DNA of 64,000 nucleotides from Anastatus disparis (Eukaryota; Arthropoda; Insecta; Hymenoptera; Eupelmidae). Under the pieces are notes generated by a model. That model made no database searches. It was not told where the DNA came from and saw only the letters and a program-made list of their open reading frames with translations. Positions 21,830 to 34,100 of the stretch are shown here, piece by piece; the first letter of the stretch is position 1, and every line of letters begins with the position of its first letter. The stretch lies in contig JAFFSR010000244.1 in the NCBI GenBank assembly GCA_017163975.1, positions 13,455,501 to 13,519,500 on the forward strand, written 5' to 3'. Both the position numbers and the translations under genes were made by a program.

Positions 21830-24800
21830 CGCGCTTACGAAAATTAATTGCTTCTGATTTTGGATCTTAAATGTACAGAGGAATATAGCTTTTAAATGTC
21901 ACGTTTATGCTCAGAAATGTGGGATGAATTTAACGTCCATTAATTATTAAAAGTTAACGTTGGATGTTAATTTTGTTTTTATAATACTTGAAGTTAGAGA
22001 AAAAAAAGTTTAACACGTGTCTTGTCGAAAGACGCAGCATTGATGAGAAAGTAAAAAATTAATTTACGATCTAATCAAAGGCAACGTTGTATAAGTTACG
22101 TATACAAGGAAAATCAAATAATTCAATAAACTTAACTTATAGTAAAAAAAAAGTAACTAACTATAAACTTCATGTCAAGATAGGAACGGACAACAGGATT
22201 AGAAAGATAAAGAGAATAGGAAAGAAGAAATAAAAAAAAATGAAGAAACTATAGGTAAAGGACAACTTTGGTATAAGTAATACGATTGTTTAACTACACG
22301 CTGTACCAGGTCCTCCGTTACAAGACAATCAACTACTTCAACAACGTACATAGATACACGTTGAGGGAAACAATTTGCCGAGCTCAGCTTACGTAAGACG
22401 GCACGCGATGAAAATCCTGCGAATTCTCTTCGAGATGAAGAAGAAGAAATAATACCGAGCGTGCGCGAATTATGAATGCGAATCTTTTCTTTTATCGCGA
22501 GTGACGTGAAAGGCATGAATAGATTAGTCGAGACGTAAAAAAAGAAAGAGGAAAAATTATACAGAAGCAGCGGAGATTATTGTGATTGATTAATGAATAG
22601 AGCTGGCTATTTTGTCTTTGCGGTGCGCATAATGTTATCGGAATCTGGAATTTTAAGCTGAATGAAAAATTTTACGATGTTTCGTTAGATTGTTACGTAA
22701 AATTTAATTCGTTATTTTGAGGATGAATGGCTGAAATTAATTATATTTTATATAAACCGATTGATATTTTGGAATTGCATAGTATAAATAATTTTACCCA
22801 TTGTTCCTAATATTAATTTTCGTTTACAAAATTTCATTAATAATGAAAATAAAATAAAATTTTTACGTCACTCATCAAATATAGAATGAATTTAATTGAT
22901 AAAGTACGTGTAATTTTGTCTAGGTTTGCTTCATTGATAAATATATAAAAAGTATATAAAAACTTTATTTTCAAATTTTCTGAAATAAGGCTTACAAAAC
23001 ATTGAGTAAAAGTATTCTAAGCACGTTTCACAATATACTGGTAGCTTATCACGAAGATTACTGTTCGCTGATGAAGTATTAGTTTATTGATGTTATTTCG
23101 TACGTTTCATTAATTTTCTTTGCCTCTCTTCATTTCGATTAATAACCGAGCATGAAGGGACTAGGTTTCTATCTTGATGTTGTTGCTTGAGATGGTTACC
23201 GAACGATATTCTTATAAAAAGAAGGAAATAAAAGGACGTGAAAAAAGTACATATAGAAAATAATAATAAGAAGAAGATAAGAAAACGGATGAGAGGAATG
23301 TACGCAATAATGAAAGTACCCTAAGTTACTACATTATTTTAGATAAGTATCTTTATGCCTAAGCTTTAAGAGCTGAATAAATCATTATAATGTTGTCCAT
23401 TATCACTTGAGTATTATCCATAAAATGCAATATGATTTTAATTTTTCTTTTTGCGAGTTAGATATTCGCTATATTAATTAAGTAAAAGCATTTTTTAATT
23501 GGGTAATATTAATATTTTAACAAATAGAATATTGCCACTAAAGGTGGAGATTTTAAAATGATACAAGCATAAAGTTAAATTGTTGATAATATGACCCAAT
23601 ATAATTGAATAATTTTGATGGTATAAATGTTTGAATGCAATTACAATATATATGATTTTCGATACTCAATTTTGGTAATTAAACCACGATCAACTAATAG
23701 GAATAAATGAGCCATTCCAAGAAAGAGACTTTATCAATGTTACAATAATGGAAGTAGTTCAATGCAAATTGATGATAACAGCGATAATCTTTAAAATTCA
23801 AATCAAATTATAAACCAAAGTTTTAATGATCATAAGATTAACATTTATCCTTATTGATCGAGCCAGATTTAAAGTAAAGAATCTAATGATATTAACTTAC
23901 TCAACAATAACAAATTTGACAATTATATCTAATTTCGCCAGAACCAAATTAAATTAAATTATTACAATCTTTAATTAAAATAAGAAAGATTTGTCCATAC
24001 AACCTAATTACAACACAGTTACTTCAGTTCAGAACCATTGAAGTAGGTTACAGCAAATGAAGTAATTGTACGAATTGTTACCCGTAAAATGACTGTTCGT
24101 TAATTAATTACACTGTTTGTATAACATTGATTTCTAAACAATAATACAACGTCCACATTTTCGTTAGTTGCAAAATTGATCATTTTATGAATTGTAACTC
24201 CAGCCTCAATCTTTGCATTAATTATCTTAGAATTTAAAGGTTTCGAAAGTTAGATGAAAGAAAAGGGTTCACTTTTTTAAATTCAAATTTATCTTAGCAT
24301 TTCTCTGAATAATCATAATCTTTTTTCAATTTAATAACATTCTTATTATAAATTTTACTATTTTTTCATCGTATTCGCTTAACTGAAAATAAAATATTTC
24401 ATACCCTAATCAAATAATCGGACCGTTCTATCATTCCAATAATCTACTCTACCTTCATCCATTCTTTAACCGAATATATGAAGAGATAAACACGGCTCGT
24501 AAAAAGCTCCAGACGCAAAATATAGAGAGGAAAAACCTCAAAACGAACCGAAGTAAAAAAAAAGAAAAGAAAAAAGATAGAAGAGAAAACGAGAGTGGAA
24601 AAAGAAAACGTAAGACAGGGGGTGCAAGATGAGCTGTGGCGTGACATGAATTCACGAATACGACAAACGCGTGTTTCGAATCGAACTTAGGATGTAAAGG
24701 TACTATACTACTATCCTTACCCTTTTTTTTTACGAAACTTGCGCGTAATTTTTTTTTTTCTTCTCTCTGTGTGTCTGTTTTTTTTTCTCTTTTCGCGGAA

Positions 24801-25240
24801 GACGGTGATTTCAGGGCTTGGTCTTCTTCTACCTTTGTATCCGCTAGACGACAATATTTTTGCACGACTTAATTGTCGCCTTAGCTTGTGGACAGAGAAA
24901 TCTTGAAGAATATTCGATGAAATTTCTTTTGATAAGAAAGTTTTCTTATTTTAAAATCAATTTCATCTTTATCATTTATTATTATTGTTTGTTATAAATA
25001 ATTTATTTATGTTTATAAGAAGAGAAATTTTACAAATATATTTTATTTAAACTATGGAACAGGTGTAATTTTTTATGAAAATTACTATTGATATAGTAAA
25101 AATTAATGTATTCGTAGCCAAAATTTATTTTATGTATATAGAATATTTCTTCTATATGCAAAAATTTTTACAATAAATGTAGTAATTGTTGTACGAAATC
25201 AAGTCTGAGAGCTTCCTAGAATATTTTGGTTTTTTTATTA
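21828..25240. other. AT-rich non-coding stretch
   Basis: No recognisable exon. GC-richer patches lie at about 22290-22520 and 24600-24860. The second opens a 136-codon frame on the - strand (24865-24455). That frame is lysine, serine and phenylalanine biased because it crosses purine and pyrimidine tracts, so I do not call a gene. Confidence 0.5.
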
Positions 25241-25428
25241 TTTAACGTCGCTGCGTTTATACTATGATTGTGGCGCTAATTAGCGACGGAGGTCATCAAT
25301 GTGTTTGTGAAAAAAGTACATGTAAGGTACAGTGGTGCTTGTATCAATCGACCGGCGAGAACGGGATTCGAACTCGGGACCTCGAGATTACGAATCCACC
25401 GCTCTACCGACTGAGCCACTGAGGACCT
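25241..25428 (-). mobile_element. SINE A (tRNA-Thr-like), full length
   Basis: A 188-bp copy. On the - strand it begins with AGGTCCTCAGTGGCTCAGTC (A box inside), then GATTCGTAATCTCGAGGTCC with a CGT anticodon-like triplet, and the B box CGAGTTCGAATCCC. The ~110-bp body ends in AGCGACGTTAAATAA. This is among the best-preserved copies and can serve as the family reference. Confidence 0.95.
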
Positions 25429-27487
25429 TTAATTTTTCATATTATGGTAAAAATATTTATATCAGTGAAAAACGTACAGTGATGACATATGAAATTGAGT
25501 GGTTTCATTCTGTAATAGCTATTCATCATGTCCAAATCCAATTCGAATGAAAATCTTTAAAATCTCCCAACAAAATATAACTGACATAACATATAGTTTT
25601 TTTCACTGCTTGCGCACATTCATCAATTTTCTCATTGCTCATAATATATTCATCACCAGTCATGCAAAAAGAAGAAGAAGAAAAAGGTTAAAATAAAATT
25701 ACAATCATTACCACATAACTATTTTCAAACGATTCCTCAAAATGCATATAACATAACTTTCGCAACAACACAAAATCCCAATCAATCTTTATTTCGTAAA
25801 AGTTCCTTCAACGATTCGATTCATACGTTTACACGTTCGCATGTACACATACGTACATCTAAATACATGTACATTCAACGACGAATTTACAATTTTTACC
25901 TTTGCACCAACAGCACAATTTTTTTTATTTTTTATTTTATTTTCTTCTTCAATGTATACTCGATCACGTGCACGCAAAAGGTTGGGAACGTGCAAACGCG
26001 TACCCATTTGTCAAAAGCGTCAAGTCAGGTTATACATGTATATATGAACGTGTCGATAACTCGGAACGTTTCTTGTATATGTTGTTGCTTTTTATACATA
26101 TATATATCTATATGCGAACATATCTATTGAAAGAGAAGATGAGGAGAAAATGCACTGTAAAGGAAGAATGAATGAATGGAGGTTAAAGAGGAAAAAGAGT
26201 TACATGCTCAATCGTTTGCTTAATGTATTTTTTTTCTATGCTCGTATAATTTTTTTTTATTATTCATTACTTGAATGTTTAATGATTTGTGCATTGACGA
26301 AAATAGACTCTCGAAGCAAGCCGAATCTTTTTGCTCCTAGAAGACACTCTCGTTCAAGGACACAATATAATTTATTTTTTACGTAAGGTGAATGTCTTAG
26401 TATATAATCACCTAAGAAATGGTACCACTTCAAAGATGGTCACTGGTAAAATTGAGAATTAACATGGGATATCTATTGGACTGGCTATTTTCTTAACATG
26501 GTCAATGATCGAGTCATTTACCTTAAAAATAAAATTCAAAAAATCTCAGTAAAAACTAAATAATTTTTGCAGAGAGTACAATTATAGAATTTTTTAACCA
26601 AGCAATCTTTTGTCATGTACAAAATTATTTGTTTAGTTTCAGAATTATAGCGCAAGAAGACCTGTGTTCTTAACTCAAAATTTCATTTTTGATACTGTAG
26701 CCAATTGATGGATTTAAATAAATTAATCTATATAAATTAATAAATATTTTTGAATAATTAACTGTCTGAGACTTTATTGTTTATCAGATAGAAATTGCTC
26801 AAATAAATATAAGAAGCGTCTACATGATGAATAATGAATCAATACTTTCATTGATAACAGTGAATAATTAAAATTAAAATATGAAATCTTAATTTCAGCA
26901 AACAATCAAATAAATTTTCAATGAATAATTTGAAAAATATTCTTCTTTTCATTTCTTCTTATAAATTTTGAGAATGTTAAATAAACCCTAAGTAAATTTA
27001 TTTTGAAAACTTCGTTCAAACTTTTCGTCACATCACCTAGAAAATATTATATAAAATATTGTTACATAACTTTACAAAAACTTGAAAAAAAAAAATGAAA
27101 AAACATACTAAATTCAATATTTTTTTCATATTGAACAAGTCTTTTTTTAATAGTTTTTTACCAAAAGCATAATTTTTTTTTTATAAAGTTCGCATCTACG
27201 TATCCACTATACGCACTATTAAATAAAATTTCAACTTTTAAAATTCAACAAAGAATTAGTTTTTTTCAAAAAAAAAAGTAAAATAAAAAAGAAAGCATAA
27301 CAGCACCACAAATTTCTTTAAACAAATATTTCATAGCACGCAATTTTTTCCTCCGCAATTTTTAAACACGTTAGCAAAACATGCTGCCTCCAAAAAAAGA
27401 TACAGCGCATGGTTAAAAAAAAATAACAGAAAAAAAATCGAATCCGTTGAAAGGCAGACGTTAAGAGAAACGTCACGCCAGGTTTTT
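25429..27487. other. AT-rich non-coding stretch
   Basis: No gene recognised. The patch at 25800-26110 is rich in ACGTAC and ATACATAT-like dyads and opens overlapping frames of 68-89 codons on both strands, none with a family signature. The rest is A+T-rich. Confidence 0.5.

Positions 27488-27516
<29 letters not shown>
27488..27516. repeat. (GA)n microsatellite
   Basis: GA dinucleotide run of about 24 bases followed by an imperfect GATAGAG end. Confidence 0.9.
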
Positions 27517-27518
<2 letters not shown>

Positions 27519-30040
27519 AACATGAGCGCGTATATGTTGCTTGGGTTATATGAATTGCACGCGAAAAGATACATATCAAATTGTTGGGTAAATGTTTGAA
27601 AAACGATGAAAAACTTTTTCAAGAAAATTGAGGCCTTTGTACCAGAAACATGACGGTTAATTTTTTTTTTTTTTATTTCATTCAGATAACTGAATTGATA
27701 ATTTGCATATTAAAAAGATTTTTGAGTTTTTAACAATTTTTAGTCTCATGATTAAATAATTTCATAAAAAATAATGTTTATTATAAATAATTAAATAAAT
27801 TAATACAAGAAAAATATATCAGTTATGAATAATGAAAAATATCTCTGAAAATTTTTCATCTTTCAGAGAGTTTATTTATTTTTTTCTCTTAAACACAAGC
27901 TATAAATCTCCTGTTTGAATGCTTCTGTACATCGGTAAATCCGGCAAACGTCATCGCGTATATATGTGCGTGGACAGAGGCTACGACGGCGATGCGCCGA
28001 TTGGTTTATTCGATAAGCAATAATCGATAGCCATTACTCCGACCAACGCATATATACGAATATATGTACATACGTGTGTATATACTGTATACATATAAGA
28101 AGAAAAAAGAAAAAGAAAAGGACGTAGGTATATAGAGAGAGTCGTGAAAAAAGGGAAGTTCCTTTCGATTGACGTATATTACTTCCGTCCATGATAAGGA
28201 CCTTTTTCCCTTCCTTTTTCCACCGACTTTATCATATTTCATCAATTTTCGTTTGCGACTCCAATATATTTCTTTAGTCTTTTTTTATTCTTCTTCTTTT
28301 TTTCTTTCCATGGAATACGTGCTTGGAATTCATCTTTTTTTCCTTTCCTCTCTTCCACGCTCGTTTCAATCAGGTGCAATTTTTTTTTTCTTCCTTACTG
28401 TTTTGTGGTTACTTTGGGAGGTACAGTGTATATTATTTCTTTGACTTTATTTTTTTTCCAGTGCGTAGCAGGAATGTTGAATGATAAATTTTCAGAAGAC
28501 AAGACTTTTTAAATATTTCATTTTAATTCTTGAATATGAAATTTCTTAAAAAAATAATTGAAATCAATTAAAAATTATATTTTCATTGTGATTCTTTAAA
28601 AAACAGAATTCATAGTGAATAATATCTATGATAATATTTTGAAATCTTAACCTCAGCTACGGTTAAGTACAATCTTAATCTTATTTGCCTTGAACTTACA
28701 ACATTATACGAGTATAGTCTTATCATTTCCAATAAAACTGATTTCCCTAAGGGCATCAAATCAAAAGCGATAGAAGTGAAAAAAAAAACGTTTTCCCTTT
28801 TTTTTCCACCTTCTTCGTTTATATACACGTCACAGGCCACAGAAGTAATGGCAGTACTATGAAAATATCAAATCCCCATGACTTTTTCGCAGTCTTTTTC
28901 CTTCTTTACTCTTTTTTCCTTCGCTTTTTTTTTCTTCTTTTTCTTCTTATTTTACCATATATGTCGAAGAGTCTACATCCCCCCTCGCCCTTCGACACAC
29001 GCAATATTTTCCGCGCTCAAGGGGAAATAAAAAATCATGAGACGCAGTTGATTCGGAGAAAATTGAAAAGCTTGTATCCTACGGTTTTATTTTTTTTTTC
29101 TTCTTTTGTACTTATGTGTATGTATATGTGCTTGTATTTTACGTTACAGTAAAATACAATGCTGTGGTAGTTATGATTGATTTATTCTTTTAATAACAAA
29201 TTTTTTAACTATGGTGCATTAAAATTTTTCGATTTACGATGTCATTTCATTGTTACTATTTTAAATGAATATTCATACATTTGTTATGTTTATTGCATAA
29301 TGTTTTTTGAAATTGAAAAATTTTATGGGAATATTAGTTATATTTAATAATGATTGAATAAATTCATATTAAAATAATAATAAAAAAAAATCGTGAAAAT
29401 TGATTTTTCACGCCCGTAATATTTAATCTTTTTATTATTTTTTATCTTTATTTAATATTACTTTTGTATTACCATAGACATTTATATTTATATTCCCATT
29501 TGGAAAAGCTATCGCGGTATTTTACGTATCGGTTTTGGTTAAAGGTAATAACGATAAACAGCCTCGTTGTTGATCCGCACTTAAGTATCGTTCTATGAGC
29601 TTAGACCTTGCCCTAAACGTTAGATAAGCTTCGTATTTTCGTTTATTCTATGATAACATTTTATGTTTGATGCTTCTAGACCTAATATATTTCTAAATAT
29701 TTTCAGAGTTATTTTTGGTTATTATTACTGGTTATGAAAATTAAAATCGATAAATGTTAATATGAAATACATATTAATTGTTTGCAGCTTTGTTTTTAAC
29801 TGTTGAAAACGCTATGTAATTTAGTATCTTATTTTAAATTATCAGAAAGTACCCACACTTTGCGAAAATTAAAAACATATTTTGGATATTATATAAAAAA
29901 TATTTAATTAATGAAATTATTATTACAACAATCTTAATTAGAAACAATTTACTTAAAATTAAAAGATATTGAATTATGACTATGAGATGCAAAAAGAGGG
30001 ATGACGTAAATTTTAGTTTGATCATATCTTCCATGTAGAA
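27517..30040. other. AT-rich non-coding stretch with one GC-richer island
   Basis: About 27925-28130 is GC-richer (for example GGCTACGACGGCGATGCGCC near 27977). It is followed by ATACGTGTGTATATAC-like alternating purine-pyrimidine sequence. Pyrimidine tracts at 28200-28440 and 28880-29110 create frames of 91 and 97 codons rich in F, L and S, which I treat as spurious. Confidence 0.5.
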
Positions 30041-30480
30041 TGTAAGTTCCTACTTACAGGAATTCGAAATTTCGTTTAAGTTTTATATTTATGAACTTAA
30101 AACTTAAATGAATAATTTTCTATTTTTAAACCCACACAAATCTTCATTCTATGAACCATAATACGTTGAATTTAAATCCAAAATTCAAAATATTGTAAAA
30201 TTTTCTATCAATTTTATAGTTTAAGCTAACAGACTCTAAATACGCGAATTTAAATAGTTCATAAAATCTGTAAGCCAAAAATCTATAAATTTATAATTCC
30301 AAAATTTTTTAACTTTCATTATACGTTTATGAACTCTGGACTTAAAAGTTTACGGGTTAACAAGTTTTGAGATAATAGCTTTGTGGATCCTAAGTTCACA
30401 GGTTTAGAGTCTATATTAGTTATTGAGTTTATAAATTTCGAGTTTGTGAATTTTTAACCTTGGAAATTGTAATTTTTAGT
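30040..30480. repeat. Self-similar low-complexity region
   Basis: Short variants of a motif like TTTATGAACTCTGGACTTAA recur irregularly, for example at 30090-30105 and 30325-30350, with further GAATTTAAA and TTGAGTTTATAAATTT versions between. There is no fixed period. It looks like a decayed minisatellite. Confidence 0.45.
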
Positions 30481-30639
30481 TTATTTATTTCTATAGAGTA
30501 AGATAATAATTATTTAATTGAACAATATTATACGATTTTATTTTATATTATAAAAAAATATCTTATTGAAAAATGTTCGAAACAGGCTCTTAGAATGTCG
30601 TAAATTATCGAATATAAAATTTCTTATCCATCAAACCTA

Positions 30640-30909
30640 TCAGCCCTTTATTTTCTCTCACTATTACTTAACACGCGCAAGTTGAAGATTATACTTAAAG
30701 TCAAAAGAATGCATCTAACACATCGATGTAAGAAGGGTAGGGAGAATGAATTGTTTGGGCTTCGATGTACAGTCGGTATAGGGATAAATTTTATCAGAGC
30801 CTAGAGTTTCTAACTACTATACTATGGCCAGTAGTAGCAGAAGCTTCGATCCCCCGAGGGAAATCAGCCTGATAATCCGATTAATAAATTGGATCGTCTA
30901 CTCTTCTTC

Positions 30910-30974
<65 letters not shown>

Positions 30975-31190
30975 TTTAGTCTCGTAGTTGTTGTTGTTGC
31001 TGCTGCTGCCGATTTAATTGACTATTTCCGTCGCGGTTGGTGAGCGTCAATCGTTGATTTTTTCATTTTATTTTTTTTTTATTTTTGTTAAATTGTATGG
31101 ATCTGAATTTTCACGTCGGTCCATTTTCTATTTGCAAAATCAATCGAGCGTATAGCGAGAACAGTTCTCTGATGGATTTGCGTATGTCGG
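30640..31190. other. GC-richer island around an AT microsatellite, candidate regulatory region
   Basis: The sequence left of the microsatellite contains GATCCCCCGAGGGAAATCAG and GATAATCCGATTAATAAATT. TAATCC and ATTAA are homeodomain-type core sites. The right side contains GTTGTTGTTGCTGCTGCTGC and CGTCGCGGTTGG. The complexity is high compared with neighbouring DNA and nothing reads as coding. I infer possible regulatory function from composition and site content only. Confidence 0.35.
30912..30970. repeat. (AT)n microsatellite
   Basis: About 59 bases of uninterrupted AT dinucleotide. Confidence 0.97.
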
Positions 31191-34100
31191 AAGAGATTTT
31201 AGTTGGGATTATTTTTTTTTTCCTTTTTTTTATAGCTCTTTTGCTAGTAGATTTTTAGAGCTATTCAGCCAGGTGACAGTTGTTTTTTGGTGGTCTAATG
31301 GTTTTTTTACTGATTTTTAAACAAGAGATTATAAACAGATTATTTTGCATTATTTAATAGTTTATTCGTTTCATTATTTAATCAAAGATGATTTATTCAA
31401 CAAATATATTGTTCATGAACAAAATTTTATTTAAATATAAAATAAATAATTTACTTGATTCAACAATAAAAATCCAATAATTATTTATTGGTTTCAAATT
31501 TAATATAATTATCCATTAATACATAATAATAAATTTCAAACTTAATATAAGTGAATAAAATTGTAAAATTTTTAGTCTTTTGAGTACAGACAAGCCATTG
31601 CAATAGTTCAACCCTTGATGGCTACTTAACACGTAATCAATACAAAATGTAAGATACGATTTTTATTTATTTTCTTTAAAGAATTATGTATTCAGCTCAA
31701 ATATCGATACTCTAAAAGTTGATAGATTCTTTTATAATGCTAATGTATCGAAAACAATAAAAAAAATTAACGAAAATTGAATAGCTTGTAAATGAATGAA
31801 ATAAATAATAAATGATGATACTTTCAGCACTTGTGATTTATTAAAATTACTTATTCAATTTCAAATTCAATTCATAAGGTAAAATGTAAAACGTAACATA
31901 CAACACAACATATTAAAATTCCCTTACATTTATTTTCGACTAAATAAAAAACCCTTGTAAAAATTAACGACCAATTCTCAAAAGGCCACTGCACCTTAAA
32001 CGAAAAAGACACACACCTTCCTCGCAATTCGAAAGAAACGAATCAAAAACTCTTCTTTAAAAAAAAAAAGTTAAAGAAAAAAAGAATCAGTTGTGTACGT
32101 GGTAAATTTTTTCATTAACAAAAGAAAGAACGAAAGCCTATACCAAACAAGACACACCGGGATGATAATGCACATAAACACAGGCGCGTGGGCGATCAAA
32201 AGAATGTATATCTTTCCAACTGTGCGAGAGACACGACGACAGGTCGCGAATATATACTCCGCGTGATTGGGACGATTTTCAACGGCGAACGCTTATACAT
32301 CGCTCTTTTTTTCGCTTTTCATAACTTACTTTAGATTGTAAGGAATATTTATTACGCACGTAAAATGAAAAGATATTACGGAAAAGAAAGGATTTTAATG
32401 GATCCGTTTATTAAGGTAATACTAATATTCAAGTTGTATAATTAATTGTTTATTCAATAAAAAAAGTTAAATGCATAATATATTACTGTTATTGACATCT
32501 AATTATAAAAATAAATGTATTCTTTTTATTATGTGACTAATTTTTTTATTCTGATAAAATATTTAAATTCTACATTTTTTCATTATTGGAGGTAGACTGG
32601 TGAAGTCTCTACTTTTATAAATTCTATATTATTTTTTATTATTTTATAAAATTTTTCTTTTTAATTCAGGCTTTAAACAGATTAGTATATAAATGTAAAG
32701 AAACTACACGGTATTGTTAAGTAAATAATAAAATAATCATTACATAACAAATTAAATCAATCACGTCGAAAATTCCTATGAGAAAAATTCTCGTCAAAAT
32801 ATTTATAACGCGAGTCACGTTGGAACGTATTATTGCTAGTTCTCTTCATAAAACTGATCATTAATTGGCATTGCAAATTATCAACAACTTTCACACAGGA
32901 TGTAACATTACGATCCTCAAGATTTACGGGTTGTCTTCTCGCGTGAATAAAAAATCATTTCTTCTTTCTCTCTTCCTCTCCCTCTCTCTCTCTCTCTTTC
33001 TTTTATTATTTCTTTTTTCTTTAGTCATATAAGCTTATAAAAGTAAAAAAAAAGCTAAGAGCAACGACGGAGACGCTTGAAAAATAAAATAAAAAGGCCA
33101 ATATCAATTTCCTCGGAGCGAATTTTCAAGGCAACGTCTGCTCTTAGCGCTTAACTTGTTCAAGGAAATTGCCCGAGAAAAAAGAAGCTAGACGAAGATG
33201 AAGAAAAAAAATAGAAGAAGATAAAGCAAGAAAACGTTTGGATCTTAACATGGGTGTATAGAAATAAAGTGAGCAGAGAAAATGAAGAAGCCTCTTAAAA
33301 AGACTAAATTTTTGGATACATATATATGTATATATAATCGGCTTAAGTTTATTTCACAATTTTTAGTGTGTATATACACTTCGAAGGAAATAAATATAAA
33401 CCAAAGGACAGGAATGGAGAAAAATAAAAAATAAAAAATAAAACATTTTGTACGTTACTCATAAGTTGAATTTATGAGTGACTGAGCCCTCGTTTTACAG
33501 AGTAACGCACGCCGCGCTGGGCAACGATAATCTTTGTATAAGCGGCAAAAAGCTACCTCTCGATGCCGTTTATAGCCAATTGGGTTATATTCGCCCAATG
33601 GGAAATTTCATGTCGATATTATTATGCATATAATTTTTTTTTTCCTTTTTTTAATAACCTTTATTGTGAAATTAAATTCGTATGATATATAAATTTTCGC
33701 TTTTTATAATACAGTTTTATGGGATGCTAACATCGGTATATGTAAAGAAGTTTTTAAGTGTTTCAACACGTTTCTATAAATACTTTGATCTCGATGAAAA
33801 TATGAATTTTTATATTTTTAATATTAATTAATTAGAAAAATTTATTTTTAATTTGTATACATTGAAAGTATTTAAAAATTTTAAATATTTTGTTATTTGG
33901 ACATTTATAAAAATCCAATCATTTTTTAATAATATTTGAAATTTTTATTTAAATCGTGAAAAAGCAAATCTAGTGAACAAAAAAATGAACCTAAATATTC
34001 TGCACCATCTTCATAAATTAATGTCATCGAAAATTTAGTAATTAACAAATATACCGTAACCAGCATTAACGCGTGCACGTACCCATATACGCTTTATTTA

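Noticed and set aside
24455..24865. 136-codon frame on the - strand
   Set aside because: Lys/Ser/Phe-rich product of purine-pyrimidine tracts, with an overlapping frame of similar quality on the same strand.
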